DNA from: an uncultured Bacteroidales bacterium
Lineage (GTDB): Bacteria; Bacteroidota; Bacteroidia; Bacteroidales; Muribaculaceae
Direction of reading: 5' to 3'
Assembly (NCBI GenBank): GCA_902796035.1
Contig: CADBNR010000045.1
Location: 1 to 33,532 of the forward strand
Length of the DNA: 33,532 nucleotides
The first letter of the stretch is position 1, and every line of letters starts with the position of its first letter. Made by a program: the position numbers and the translations under genes. Below are positions 8,737-17,938 of this stretch, one piece after another. Below the pieces are notes generated by a model. That model saw only the letters and a list, made by a program, of their open reading frames with translations, had not been told where the DNA came from and ran no database searches.

Positions 8737-9634
8737 GTTGAGACGGTACTTTTTGTTGAGACGGTACTTTCTTGGCGGCGGCATCGGCGGCCGCGTTGGC
8801 CGAGGCTCCTCCCGCCGTTTCGTTGATATCGGGCAGAGTGCCCTCCTCCAGATCTATTTCCTCCACCGGTTCCTCCGACACGTTGAGGCGTGTCTTGTCG
8901 CGGCGCGTGGCCACTATCTGGTTGCGGAATTTCACGGATATCGTGTCATACTGCTCCCATCCCTTGTGGGGCATCACCTTGGTGTAGAACAGTTTCAGGG
9001 CGTCACGTTTCTGTTCCAGCCGCGACGTGTCGCCGAAGTTCACCACATGTCCTGTTATCTTGGGCACCACGATAAGGTTGCGCGCGTCGCGGGCCTCGAT
9101 CATGGCGGTCAGGTCGTGCATGGTCCTGTCGTGCTCTATGAAGCGCACCAGCGGCAGAACGTCCACGGGCTGGAAGTCGTGGGTGAACCGTCCGGTCACT
9201 ACCGGCACGTCGCGATAGAACTCCGCGTTGGAGGCTATGTGCTTCCCGTCCTTGTTGATGTAGTACGAATTATTGCCCAAGAACACGCGCATCACCGGGA
9301 TCATGGGCGTGACGCGGATGTTCAGCGTGCCACCGGCCGACACCATGCAGTTCACAGACTCGAACGTGTTGAGCGATCCCAGATATTTCTCTATCTTGCG
9401 GGTATCTATCTGATTGATGGGCACTCCCACGATTTTGCCGGGATAATCCTTCAGCTCCATTGCCACGCCCCGTCGTATCATCGAATCGATGGGAGCAGGC
9501 GATTCCACATCCACCGCGATGTCGCGGCAAATGTGGTGCGCGGCCTCGTTGTGGGCCCACACGGTGGCCCATGTCACATACGCCATCAATGTGACAAGAC
9601 ACACCCACTTCAGTATCGCTGTCCCCTTTTTCAT
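8729..9634 (-). CDS. ftsQ: Cell division protein FtsQ/DivIB-like
   Basis: FtsQ is the bitopic scaffold of the divisome, linking the early ring to the FtsW-FtsI synthase. The 301 residues show a short basic cytoplasmic start, one membrane segment at about 9-27 (KWVCLVTLMAYVTWATVWAH), then a periplasmic domain. The POTRA-like part contains the RKIEKYLGSLNTFESVNC segment and a TLNIRVTPMIPVMRVF strand, followed by NNSYYINKDGKHIA, the FtsQ/DivIB signature. The C-terminal 30 residues are alanine-rich and end in a duplicated hexapeptide (KVPSQQ, then KVPSQHE). The start codon overlaps the murC stop in TGATG, and the 3' end overlaps ftsA. Sequence divergence is typical for this family; position in the dcw cluster supports the call. 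Confidence 0.9.
   Translation of the reverse strand: MKKGTAILKWVCLVTLMAYVTWATVWAHNEAAHHICRDIAVDVESPAPIDSMIRRGVAMELKDYPGKIVGVPINQIDTRKIEKYLGSLNTFESVNCMVSAGGTLNIRVTPMIPVMRVFLGNNSYYINKDGKHIASNAEFYRDVPVVTGRFTHDFQPVDVLPLVRFIEHDRTMHDLTAMIEARDARNLIVVPKITGHVVNFGDTSRLEQKRDALKLFYTKVMPHKGWEQYDTISVKFRNQIVATRRDKTRLNVSEEPVEEIDLEEGTLPDINETAGGASANAAADAAAKKVPSQQKVPSQHE
8737..8772. repeat. 18-bp tandem duplication at the ftsQ/ftsA junction
   Basis: GTTGAGACGGTACTTTTT (8737-8754) is followed immediately by GTTGAGACGGTACTTTCT (8755-8772), differing at one position. It encodes the duplicated end of FtsQ and lies directly upstream of the chosen ftsA start. Confidence 0.9.
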
Positions 9635-11022
9635 CAGGCCTCGGCTTTGTTTTTCTCTTTCAGGATATGCGAAATCTCGGGAAGCAACCTGTCGATGTCG
9701 GCGGCTCCCAGAGTCATTAGAACGTCAAAATTACTATTTTTTATCAGATTCAGCAAATCTTTTCGCTCACAATAAGTTTTTTGCGGTCCTTTCACGGCGT
9801 CAAGGATGGTGTGCGACGAGATCCCGGGTATGGGAAGCTCGCGCGCCGGGTATATCTCGGGCATCACCAGGTGGTCGCATTCCGACAGGGCGTCGGCGAA
9901 ATCAGGGGCGAAATCTCGGGTGCGGGTGTAGAGGTGCGGCTGAAATATTACGGTCAGGTCCTTGCCCGGGAAGAGCTTGCGCACCGAGCGTATGCTTGCA
10001 CGTATCTCGTTGGGCGAATGTGCATAATCGTCTATCAGCACGGAGCCTCCGTCCTTGCCGTCGCGCCATATCTCGAACCGGCGTTTTGCTCCATGGAACG
10101 AAGCGAGCCCCTCGCGAACCTGTTCGGGGATAGCTCCGGCCGTGAGTGCGGCTGCCGCCGCAGCCACCGCGTTGTCGATGTTGATGTCTACGGGAACTCC
10201 CGGGCTGAGGTTCTCTATCCGCAGTCCGTCGGGACCAACAAGCGTGAACGTGATGGTGCCGTCGCCGTATGTTATGTCCTCGGCGTGCCAGTCGCCCTCG
10301 CTGCCACCGCTGTATGTGGCCATAGTGACGTCAGGACCCGGCGCAGGCTTGAATTTAAGTCCCGTGTGGACCAACAGATGTCCGCCGGGACGTATCAGTG
10401 ACGTGAATATGGAAAATGCTTCCAGATAGTGCTCCTCGTCGCCGTAGATGTCCAGATGGTCGGGGTCGGTGCTTGTCACCACGGCAAGCCAAGGATGCAG
10501 CTGATGGAACGAACGGTCGTACTCGTCGGCCTCGATGACGGAATAAGGAGATTTCTCGTTCAGAACCAGGTTAGAGCCGGTGTTGCGCAGTATGCCGCCT
10601 AAGAATGCCGTGCATCCTGTCTTAGTGCCGCGCAGTATGTTGGCTATCATCGACGATGTGGTGGTCTTGCCATGCGAGCCCGCCACGCAGATGCCGTCCG
10701 TGTGTTCCGTGATGCGGCCCAGCAGGGCGGCGCGCTTGATGACGCGGAAGCCGTTCTCGCGGAAATATTTCAATATGTCGTTGTCTTCGGGAATGGCCGG
10801 AGTATAGACCACAAGGATGTCGTCCGGGTTTCGGAATATTTCCGGAATGGCAGTGCGGTCGTCAATGTCGGTGAACTGCAGGCCCTCTTTCTCCAGGGCG
10901 GCGGTCAGTTCCGAGGGAGCGCGGTCATAACCGGCTACGGCGGCGCCGTGCGCCAGGTAATAACGCACCAGATTGGCCATGCCGATGCCGCCGGCTCCCA
11001 CAAAGTATAGTTTGTTCTCCAT
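9634..11022 (-). CDS. murC: UDP-N-acetylmuramate--L-alanine ligase MurC
   Basis: MurC adds L-alanine, the first amino acid of the peptidoglycan stem peptide, to UDP-MurNAc in the cytosol, using ATP. The N-terminal UDP-binding domain begins KLYFVGAGGIGMANLVRYYL with the MurC-specific dinucleotide-like loop. The ATP loop is AGSHGKTTTSSM (GSHGKTTT at 115-122). VIEADEYDRSF carries the metal-binding acids, and DHLDIYGDEEHYLEAF is the central-domain signature. The IDDYAHSPNEI and FQPHLYTRTRDF motifs of the C-terminal domain are present. Length 462 is normal. The start overlaps the murG stop in TAATG and the stop overlaps ftsQ in TGATG, so the three are translationally coupled. Confidence 0.98.
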   Translation of the reverse strand: MENKLYFVGAGGIGMANLVRYYLAHGAAVAGYDRAPSELTAALEKEGLQFTDIDDRTAIPEIFRNPDDILVVYTPAIPEDNDILKYFRENGFRVIKRAALLGRITEHTDGICVAGSHGKTTTSSMIANILRGTKTGCTAFLGGILRNTGSNLVLNEKSPYSVIEADEYDRSFHQLHPWLAVVTSTDPDHLDIYGDEEHYLEAFSIFTSLIRPGGHLLVHTGLKFKPAPGPDVTMATYSGGSEGDWHAEDITYGDGTITFTLVGPDGLRIENLSPGVPVDINIDNAVAAAAAALTAGAIPEQVREGLASFHGAKRRFEIWRDGKDGGSVLIDDYAHSPNEIRASIRSVRKLFPGKDLTVIFQPHLYTRTRDFAPDFADALSECDHLVMPEIYPARELPIPGISSHTILDAVKGPQKTYCERKDLLNLIKNSNFDVLMTLGAADIDRLLPEISHILKEKNKAEA

Positions 11023-12125
11023 TACTTGCGATTCAGTATTTTAATTACCTCGTCCACGATCTTGTCGTCGGACTCGGTCAGGGCAAGTTTTGCCGCGTTT
11101 GCAGACATTTCTGCTAATTTCTTAGGATCTTGTATGGTCTCGATGGCGGTGTCCACCAGCGTTTGGCGTGCCCGGTCGTCGGGAATCAGTATGGCGGCGT
11201 CGTGGTCGGCGAGAGCACGGGCGTTCTTGGTCTGATGGTCCTCGGCCACGTTGGGCGAGGGGACGAGGATGCAGGGCTTGGCAAGAAGCTCTATTTCGGA
11301 GATTGAGCCGGCTCCTGCGCGTGACACCACCAGGTCGGCAGCGGCGTATGCCGAGGCCATGTCGGTAATGAATTTGGTCACCACGATTCCCTTCAGTCCT
11401 TTGACGGCGGCGGGACCGCGGTCGCCGAAGTTCTTGCCGGTCTGCCATATCACCTGAATGCCGTTCTCGGCCAGCTTGCGTATTCCGGCCTCCATGCTTT
11501 CGTTAAGGGTGCGTGCGCCGAGGCTGCCGCCGATAACCAACAGGGTAGGAGCGTCGGTATGAAGTCCGAAACTTTCCAGGGCCTTGGCGCGGTCCGGAGC
11601 CTTCTCTAACAGATCGCGGCGGACGGGATTGCCCGTCATCACTATCTTTTCAGCAGGGAAGAAGCGTTCCATGTCGGGATATGCCACGCAGATTGCGTAG
11701 GCTTTGGCGGCCAACAGCTTGTTGGTGACGCCTGCATACGAGTTCTGTTCCTGCAGCAGTGTAGGGACGCCGGCTTTCTGAGCGGCTTTCAGTGTCGGCC
11801 CGGAGCAGTAACCCCCCACGCCTATCGCGATCTCGGGCTGGAAATCCTTTATGATTCGTCGTGCCATGTTCAGCGACTTGCGCAGCTTGATAAGTACGCC
11901 GATGTTACGTAGCAGGTGCTTGCGGTCGAAGCCCGCAACAGGAAGCCCCTTGATAGGGTAGCCGGCTGCAGGTACACGTTCCATTTCCATTCGGTTGTCG
12001 GCGCCGACAAATAGAATGTCGGCGTCAAGACGCCTGCGAAGGGCGTTGGCTATGGAGAGGGCGGGGAAGATGTGCCCTCCCGTTCCACCTCCCGATATCA
12101 GTATCTTGGGTTTGTGAGTAGCCAT
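11022..12125 (-). CDS. murG: UDP-GlcNAc:lipid I N-acetylglucosaminyltransferase MurG
   Basis: MurG transfers GlcNAc to lipid I on the inner face of the membrane, forming lipid II. It is a GT-B fold enzyme of family GT28. At 367 residues it has full length. The first glycine loop GGGTGGHIFPA (12-22) is the family hallmark. GVGGYCSGP follows near residue 103 and EQNSYAG near residue 130. The C-terminal half has the donor-binding GGSLGARTLNE, VVSRAGAGSISEIELLAKPCILVPSP with the sugar-binding glutamate, and EDHQTKNARAL. It starts 35 bases after ftsW and its stop overlaps the murC start. Confidence 0.98.
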   Translation of the reverse strand: MATHKPKILISGGGTGGHIFPALSIANALRRRLDADILFVGADNRMEMERVPAAGYPIKGLPVAGFDRKHLLRNIGVLIKLRKSLNMARRIIKDFQPEIAIGVGGYCSGPTLKAAQKAGVPTLLQEQNSYAGVTNKLLAAKAYAICVAYPDMERFFPAEKIVMTGNPVRRDLLEKAPDRAKALESFGLHTDAPTLLVIGGSLGARTLNESMEAGIRKLAENGIQVIWQTGKNFGDRGPAAVKGLKGIVVTKFITDMASAYAAADLVVSRAGAGSISEIELLAKPCILVPSPNVAEDHQTKNARALADHDAAILIPDDRARQTLVDTAIETIQDPKKLAEMSANAAKLALTESDDKIVDEVIKILNRK

Positions 12126-12160
12126 TTTATGATATGGATATAATCACGATTAAGAGCTTG

Positions 12161-13612
12161 TTACGATTTTGAAAAGTTTTCTGCCTGCATTTCAGGGGGC
12201 AGTGCGTTCAGCTCGGCCTTGATGGCCTTGCCGTCGGTGTTGAACGCCGCGAAACGGCTCACGGAAAGCATGATTCCGATGGCCATGGACATCACCAGTA
12301 CCGAGGTTCCGCCTTTGGAGATGAAGGGGAGGGGCTGGCCCGAAACGGGCACTATTCCCGTCACGATGGCCATGTGCACCAGGGCTTGTAGCACTATGAG
12401 CATGGCGCAGCCCAATATCATGAAGGCGGGGAGTGCCCTGACGCAGCGGAAGGCGATGCGTCCGGCGCGTGCCAGCATCAGCAGGAACAGCAGCAGCACC
12501 AGTGCGCCGCCCACGAAACCGGTATCCTCCACTATGATGGAATATATGTAGTCGGAGAAGGCGAGGGGCAGACGTGCGCTTTCGCGTGAATTGCCCGGTC
12601 CCTGCCCCACTAAGCCGCCGTTGGCCTGGGCGAAGCGCGCCAGCATCACCTGACGGTTTTCGTCGGTCATCGGGTCGTCGGGATGCACGCCCTTGATGAA
12701 GTTGGTCAGACGGTTCTGACGGGTCACGCCACGGTCTATCTTTCCACGCTGAGATTCTTCGGCGCCCACGGTAGCCACGGCGCTGACATTGCCGCCGGCC
12801 TGGGCCAGCATGGTCTGCTCGGTCTTGAGGCGGTCGAATTCCGATTCCTGCGGCTTGCTTATCTGTTTGGCAGCATAGAGCACCATACCGCCCACGGCGT
12901 ATGCCGCGATGACATACACCATCTTGCGTCCCTGTATGCCGCCGGTCAGCATCAGCGCCATACTGACGCACATCACCAGCAGCATGTTGGTCATGCCGTT
13001 TGTGACCATCGCGGCGCTGAATGCCACCACCACGATGGCCGAGGTGATGACGGCACGGTTGGATACGCCGCCGGGACGTTGGTTCTTGCCAAGGATGGTG
13101 GCCAACAGACACACCACCGCTAACTTTGAGATCTCGGCCGGCTGTATGGTCATTCCGGCCAGACGCAACGCGCGCTGGGCTCCGTTGTATTCAACTCCCA
13201 CTACGGCCGAAAGAATAAGCAATACCAGCGAGAACACGGCGAACACCCACGACAGCTTGCTTATTATCACGTAGGGAATACGCTGTATCCACAGTACCAG
13301 CCCCAGACCCAGTGCCAGGAACACGCCGTGACGTATCAGCGGAGAATATACGTTGCCGGCCGTTACCTCCGAGCTGCTGGCGGAGAACAGTTCCACCACG
13401 CTGATAAGCAACAGCATCAGATATATTCCCCAGATGTAGGGATCGGCGCGGCGCACCTTGGCCATCGTCTTCGTCTTGGGCGCGGCCACGGTTTCGGCTA
13501 CGGACGCTGCGGCAGGGGAGACGCTTTGGGCAGAACGCCGGCCGGAGCCGGTCACCGCCTCGCCGTCCACCGTCTCGCGGATTTCTATCGAGTCATAGAG
13601 AGGACTTGCCAT
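12161..13612 (-). CDS. ftsW: Septal peptidoglycan glycosyltransferase FtsW (SEDS family)
   Basis: FtsW polymerises lipid II into glycan strands at the septum together with FtsI. The call rests on the SEDS core: about ten membrane segments, the YNGAQRALRLAGMTIQPAEISK block, SDYIYSIIVEDTGFVGG with the conserved Asp of the SEDS active site, and IVPVSGQPLPFISKGGTS near the end. The 483 residues exceed the usual 380-430. The excess is an N-terminal cytoplasmic extension of about 55 residues rich in Ser, Ala and Thr, and an enlarged extracytoplasmic loop at about 258-320. FtsW rather than RodA is supported by the position between murD and murG and by close linkage to ftsI. Confidence 0.95.
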   Translation of the reverse strand: MASPLYDSIEIRETVDGEAVTGSGRRSAQSVSPAAASVAETVAAPKTKTMAKVRRADPYIWGIYLMLLLISVVELFSASSSEVTAGNVYSPLIRHGVFLALGLGLVLWIQRIPYVIISKLSWVFAVFSLVLLILSAVVGVEYNGAQRALRLAGMTIQPAEISKLAVVCLLATILGKNQRPGGVSNRAVITSAIVVVAFSAAMVTNGMTNMLLVMCVSMALMLTGGIQGRKMVYVIAAYAVGGMVLYAAKQISKPQESEFDRLKTEQTMLAQAGGNVSAVATVGAEESQRGKIDRGVTRQNRLTNFIKGVHPDDPMTDENRQVMLARFAQANGGLVGQGPGNSRESARLPLAFSDYIYSIIVEDTGFVGGALVLLLFLLMLARAGRIAFRCVRALPAFMILGCAMLIVLQALVHMAIVTGIVPVSGQPLPFISKGGTSVLVMSMAIGIMLSVSRFAAFNTDGKAIKAELNALPPEMQAENFSKS

Positions 13613-13645
13613 GTATCAATGCAGGAATTAAGGTCTGAATCAATG

Positions 13646-14995
13646 TTATTTCTTAAGGTTGCGTACGGCCTCCTTGAAAAGGTCGCCACGGTTCTCATAG
13701 CTGGTGAAGAGGTCGAAGCTGGCGCAGCAAGGGGAGAGGAGAACGGTATCTCCCGGCTCGGCGAAGTCGCGGCAGGCCGCCACGGCCTCCTGCAGCGAGT
13801 GTGTGTCGGCTATCCTGGCCACCTTTCCGCCGAAGAAGTCAATCAGCTTCTTGTTGTCCTTGCCCATGCACACTATGGCCTTGACTTTCTGCTTCACAAG
13901 TTCCTCGATTTCAGTGTAGTCGTTGCCCTTGTCCTTGCCGCCGAGAATCAGCACCGTGGGGCGCGTCATGCTCTCCAGCGCATACCAGGTGGAGTTGACG
14001 TTGGTGGCCTTGGAGTCGTTGATGTATATCACGTCATCGATGGTGTCAACGTATTCCAGACGGTGTTCAACGGCCTCGAAATCGCTGAGCGACTTGATGA
14101 TGCTCTCGTTCCTGACGCTGAGCAGCGACGCGCTCAGACCTGCGGCCATGGAGTTGTACAGATTATGCAGGCCCGGCAGCGACAGACGGTCGCGCGGAAT
14201 CTCGAACACATCCATCGGTGTGTGGTAATGCACCACGTTGTTGTCGTCCACCCAGGCGGCGGTGTCCTGCTCGCGCATCTCGCCGAAGGGGAGACGGCGC
14301 GCCTCGGACTGCACCAGCGCTCTCTGCGCGGTCACTACGGGATCGTCCTGCCAGTAAATAAAGAAGTCCTCCTTGGTCTGGTTCTGCAGGATGCGGAACT
14401 TGGCGGCCACATAGTTCTCCATCTTATGGTCGTAGCGGTCCAGATGGTCGGGTGTGATGTTCATTATCACGGCCACGTCCGCCTTGAAGTCGTACATGTT
14501 CTCTAACTGGAACGAGCTGAGTTCGATTACGTACACGTCGTGGTGCTCGCGGGCCACCTGCAGCGCCAGGCTCTTGCCTACGTTGCCGGCCAGTCCGACG
14601 TTCAGTCCGGCCTGACGCAGTATGTGATAGGTGAGCAGGGTAGTGGTGGTCTTGCCGTTGGAGCCGGTGATGCACACCATCTTGGCGTCGGTGTAGCGGC
14701 CGGCGAACTCTATCTCGCTCAGTATGGGTGTCCCCTTCTCGGCCAAGGCTTTTACCAGGGGAGCCGTCGGGGGAATGCCCGGGCTTTTGATCACCAGTGA
14801 GGCCGTCATGATACGGTCAACGGAGTGGCCCCCCTCCTCGTATTCGATATGTTCGTCGTCAAGAATACGGCGATGTTCGTCGCCTATGATGCCGGAATCC
14901 GACACCAGGACGTCATAACCCTTAACTTTACCCAGGACGGCGGCGCCTACGCCGCTCTCCCCGCCTCCGAGCACTACCATGAATTCTTTTGCCAT
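13646..14995 (-). CDS. murD: UDP-N-acetylmuramoyl-L-alanine--D-glutamate ligase MurD
   Basis: MurD adds D-glutamate to UDP-MurNAc-L-Ala in the cytosol. The N-terminal Rossmann domain opens MAKEFMVVLGGGESGVGAAV. The ATP-binding loop is ITGSNGKTTTTLL (GSNGKTTT at 111-118). The central domain carries VIELSSFQLENM and NITPDHLDRYDHKMENY, with the Mg-binding residues and the lysine region. The C-terminal domain shows INDSKATNVNSTWYALE and LSPCCASFDLFTSYENRGDLF, both highly characteristic of MurD. The length of 449 is normal. It follows mraY after 62 bases that hold a tandem repeat, and precedes ftsW by 33 bases. Confidence 0.98.
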   Translation of the reverse strand: MAKEFMVVLGGGESGVGAAVLGKVKGYDVLVSDSGIIGDEHRRILDDEHIEYEEGGHSVDRIMTASLVIKSPGIPPTAPLVKALAEKGTPILSEIEFAGRYTDAKMVCITGSNGKTTTTLLTYHILRQAGLNVGLAGNVGKSLALQVAREHHDVYVIELSSFQLENMYDFKADVAVIMNITPDHLDRYDHKMENYVAAKFRILQNQTKEDFFIYWQDDPVVTAQRALVQSEARRLPFGEMREQDTAAWVDDNNVVHYHTPMDVFEIPRDRLSLPGLHNLYNSMAAGLSASLLSVRNESIIKSLSDFEAVEHRLEYVDTIDDVIYINDSKATNVNSTWYALESMTRPTVLILGGKDKGNDYTEIEELVKQKVKAIVCMGKDNKKLIDFFGGKVARIADTHSLQEAVAACRDFAEPGDTVLLSPCCASFDLFTSYENRGDLFKEAVRNLKK

Positions 14996-14996
14996 A

Positions 14997-15070
14997 TCTT
15001 GCTTTATGTCTTTCTAAAGTCTTGAATTATCTGACTCGTGTCTTTTTTAAATCTTGATTATCTGATTTTC
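14997..15070 (-). repeat. Imperfect tandem duplication at the mraY/murD junction
   Basis: Read on the minus strand, a unit that starts TCAGATAATCAAGATTTAAA and ends in AAGAC, and contains the last codon and stop of mraY, is repeated after a few bases as TCAGATAATTCAAGACTTTA...AAGAC. The copies are about 26-27 bases long with a few substitutions and one single-base indel. The second copy is non-coding. Confidence 0.7.
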
Positions 15071-16377
15071 AGCGTAACGAAGGTGAGGGCGGCTAACAGA
15101 ATGCTCACGATCCAGAACCGTGTCACGATCTTGGATTCGTGCATGGGCATGGTCGGCTTGTTCCATAGCACCAAGGCTCCGGGCTGCGCCTCCTTCTGGA
15201 AATGATGGTGCAGTGGCGTCATCTTGAAGATTCGGCGTCCCTCGCCATATTTCTTCCTGGTGAATTTGAAGTAGGACACCTGGATCAGCACCGACAGGTC
15301 CTCGAGGAAGAACACGAGGCACAGCAACGGAATGAGCAGTTCCTTACGTATCAGGATGGCGAAAACGGCTATGATGCCGCCCAATGTCAGTGAGCCGGTG
15401 TCGCCCATGAACACCTGTGCCGGGAACGTATTGTACCACAGGAAGCCCACCAAGGCGCCGATGAACGCGCCGGCAAACACCACAAGCTCCTCCGAACCGG
15501 GTATGTACATGATGTTCAGATAGCTGGAGTATATCACGTTACCTCCGAGGTAAGCCATGATCAGCAGTGCCACCCCGATTATGGCCGAGGTGCCGGCACA
15601 GAGGCCGTCGACGCCGTCGGTCAGGTTCGCGCCGTTGGACACGGCAGTAACCACCACAATAACCACCAACACGAACACCAGCCAGCCTAATGTCTTGGCC
15701 GCCTCCTTGTCCTTGACCCACGACGTGAGCCACTCGTAGTTGAAGTTGTTGTTCTTGACGAACGGTATGGTGGTCTGCGGCGACTTGATCTGCTCCTTGC
15801 TGACTATCACCTTGGTGGAAACGGTCTCGGCCTCAGGAGTCTGGGCCGCGGTTACGTTTTCGACATTCTCGGTGTTGACGGATGCGTGCGTCTCGAAGTT
15901 CTCGCTCATAACTATCTGCGGCGACAGCCACATAGTGACACCTATCAGCAGACCGAGGCCCACCTGCCCTATCACCTTATACTGTCCTTTCAGGCCATCC
16001 TTGTTGTGGAACTTGAACTTGCGGTAGTCGTCCAGGAATCCGATGCTGCCCATCCACAACGTGGCGACAATCATCAGTATCAGGTATATGTTCCCGAGAT
16101 TGCCCATCAGCAGGCAAGGCACAAGTGTGGAGAGGATTATGATGATGCCTCCCATGGTGGGAGTGCCCTTCTTCTGCACCTGTCCCTCCAGACCGAGGTT
16201 GCGCACGTCCTCCCCTATCTGCATCATGCGCAGACGGCGGATTATGGCGTGGCCGAACACTAAGGCCACCAGCAGGGCCAGCGCGAACGACACACCCGCG
16301 CGGAAGGTGATGTACCCCATCAGGTTGCGACCCGGAAAGTCGAAGTCGCTGAATTGCTGCAACAACCAGTAAATCAT
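15058..16377 (-). CDS. mraY: Phospho-MurNAc-pentapeptide transferase MraY
   Basis: MraY joins phospho-MurNAc-pentapeptide to undecaprenyl phosphate, making lipid I in the inner membrane. Key motifs are present: KKGTPTMGG (69-77), FLDDYRKF with Asp116/Asp117, NLTDGVDGL (251-259, catalytic Asp), GDTGSLTLGG, and MTPLHHHFQ near the C terminus. About ten membrane helices are visible. At 439 residues it is longer than the Escherichia coli type (360). The extra sequence is a polar Thr- and Glu-rich segment at about 158-225, predicted outside the membrane. Such an insert is common in Bacteroidota MraY, so it is not unusual by itself. murE ends 28 bases upstream. Confidence 0.98.
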   Translation of the reverse strand: MIYWLLQQFSDFDFPGRNLMGYITFRAGVSFALALLVALVFGHAIIRRLRMMQIGEDVRNLGLEGQVQKKGTPTMGGIIIILSTLVPCLLMGNLGNIYLILMIVATLWMGSIGFLDDYRKFKFHNKDGLKGQYKVIGQVGLGLLIGVTMWLSPQIVMSENFETHASVNTENVENVTAAQTPEAETVSTKVIVSKEQIKSPQTTIPFVKNNNFNYEWLTSWVKDKEAAKTLGWLVFVLVVIVVVTAVSNGANLTDGVDGLCAGTSAIIGVALLIMAYLGGNVIYSSYLNIMYIPGSEELVVFAGAFIGALVGFLWYNTFPAQVFMGDTGSLTLGGIIAVFAILIRKELLIPLLCLVFFLEDLSVLIQVSYFKFTRKKYGEGRRIFKMTPLHHHFQKEAQPGALVLWNKPTMPMHESKIVTRFWIVSILLAALTFVTLKIR

Positions 16378-16405
16378 GATTCTCAGCTGTTATGTCGATT
16401 ACCGG

Positions 16406-17872
16406 TCATTTCATTTCGTTGAAAGCGTTCTGCACCTCCTCGCGGTCGTCGAAGTGATGACGCACGCCTTTCACCTCCTGGTAAGGCTCGTGGCCTTTGC
16501 CGGCTATGAGCACCACACTGCCGGGCTCGGCGGTGTGCAGAGCGGTGCGGATGGCCTCGCGGCGGTCGGTGATGCAGAGGGTGTGGCGCAGTTCCTGAGG
16601 CATCAGGCCCTTCTTCATGTCGTTGATGATGTCCTCGGGATTCTCGTCGCGGGGGTTGTCGCTGGTCAGGATGAGGCGGTCAGAGCGGCATGCGGCCTCG
16701 CGTGCCATCATGGGACGCTTGCCGTGGTCGCGGTTGCCGCCGGCGCCCACCACGGTCGTGACGATGCCGTCGGGACCCACTATTTCGCGGATGGTGTCAA
16801 GCACGTTCACCAGCGCGTCGGGCGTGTGGGCATAGTCCACGATGGCCGTAACCTGTCCGTCGGCGCTGCGGAACGTCTGGAAACGTCCTGCCACTGGCAC
16901 GAGCCTGCTCATGTTTACCAATACCTCCTCTTCGGGGAAACCGGTCAGGATGGAACCGCCGAACACCGCCGTCAGGTTGTAGGCGTTGAAGCGGCCCGTG
17001 AAGTTCACCTCCACCTCGTGGCCGTTGAACGACAGCAGGGTGCCGTCCAGGCGCGTCTCGATGACTTTGGTGCGGAAGTCGGCGTCGGTGCGCAGCGAAT
17101 AGGTGTAGACTTTCGCCTTGGTGTTCTGCGTCATATAGAGGCCCGACTTGTCGTCGGCGTTCACGAGCGCGAATGCGTCGGCGGGCAGTGAGTCGAAGAA
17201 CATCTTCTTCGCGTCGCGGTAATTTTCTACAGTGCCGTGATAATCCAGGTGATCGCGTGTCAGGTTGGAGAAGATGCCCCCCTTGAACTTCAGGCCCGCG
17301 ATACGCTTCTGATGCGCGGCGTGGCTCGACACCTCCATGAAGGCGTAGTCGCAGCCGGCCTCCACCATCTCGGCCAGGAGCTGATTCAGCGGCAGCGGGT
17401 CTGGCGTGGTGTGTGTGGCGGGCACGGCGCGTCCGTCCACATAGTTGCACACCGTGGATAGAAGTCCGGCCTTGTAACCTTCCAGACGCGCCATCTCATA
17501 TAGCAGTGTAGCGGTGGTGGTCTTGCCGTTGGTGCCGGTCACGCCCACTAACTTCAGCTTCGAGCTGGGGTGTCCGTACCATGCCGAGGCCAGCTTACCT
17601 AAGGCTTCGGCCGTGTCGGCCACCTGGATGTAGGTGATGCCGTTCACGATCTGAGAGGGGAGTTCCTCGCACACTATGGCCCCCACGTGGGTGGAGGCTA
17701 CCATCGGGATGTACTTGTGGCCGTCGGTGGTGGTGCCGCGCACGGCCACGAACATACCGTTCTTTTCCACAAGGCGCGAGTCGCTTTGCAGACTTTCGAT
17801 ATTTCGTTCTGGATCGCCTATGATCTGCAGTGTGTCTATATCCTGCAGCAGGCGTGACAGTTTCATAGTCAT
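16406..17872 (-). CDS. murE: UDP-MurNAc-L-Ala-D-Glu--2,6-diaminopimelate ligase MurE
   Basis: MurE adds the third residue of the stem peptide. The ATP loop [15 protein letters not shown] includes GTNGKTT at about 113-119. [18 protein letters not shown] and [18 protein letters not shown] are the central-domain signatures. [10 protein letters not shown] starts the C-terminal domain. The substrate-specifying motif reads [11 protein letters not shown]: the DNPR form indicates meso-diaminopimelate rather than lysine, so the wall is of the Gram-negative type. [11 protein letters not shown] near the end is also typical. Two ATGs, at 17872 and 17866, are equally plausible starts (488 or 486 residues). 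The upstream gap to ftsI holds a heptad repeat. Confidence 0.97.
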   Translation of the reverse strand: MTMKLSRLLQDIDTLQIIGDPERNIESLQSDSRLVEKNGMFVAVRGTTTDGHKYIPMVASTHVGAIVCEELPSQIVNGITYIQVADTAEALGKLASAWYGHPSSKLKLVGVTGTNGKTTTATLLYEMARLEGYKAGLLSTVCNYVDGRAVPATHTTPDPLPLNQLLAEMVEAGCDYAFMEVSSHAAHQKRIAGLKFKGGIFSNLTRDHLDYHGTVENYRDAKKMFFDSLPADAFALVNADDKSGLYMTQNTKAKVYTYSLRTDADFRTKVIETRLDGTLLSFNGHEVEVNFTGRFNAYNLTAVFGGSILTGFPEEEVLVNMSRLVPVAGRFQTFRSADGQVTAIVDYAHTPDALVNVLDTIREIVGPDGIVTTVVGAGGNRDHGKRPMMAREAACRSDRLILTSDNPRDENPEDIINDMKKGLMPQELRHTLCITDRREAIRTALHTAEPGSVVLIAGKGHEPYQEVKGVRHHFDDREEVQNAFNEMK

Positions 17873-17881
17873 ATCTTATAT

Positions 17882-17938
17882 TGTCTAAATATCTACTTAA
17901 TACTATCTAATCACTACTCACTACTCACTATTCACTAA
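17882..17938 (-). repeat. Heptad repeat copy 1 (ftsI/murE gap)
   Basis: Read on the minus strand the sequence begins at the ftsI stop codon with TAGTGAATAGTGAGTAGTGA, a roughly 7-base period, and trails into TTAGATAGTATTAAGTAGAT. A similar run in the opposite orientation lies at 21539-21590. It gives stop codons in more than one frame after ftsI. Confidence 0.75.

Noticed and set aside
8737-8784. Longer FtsA start (MPPPRKYRLNKKYRLN)
   Set aside because: The extra residues are coded by the 18-base duplication that belongs to the end of ftsQ; the downstream ATG gives the normal FtsA start.
17882-17938. CRISPR-like array from the heptad repeats
   Set aside because: Units are 7 bases and contiguous without spacers; this is a simple tandem repeat.
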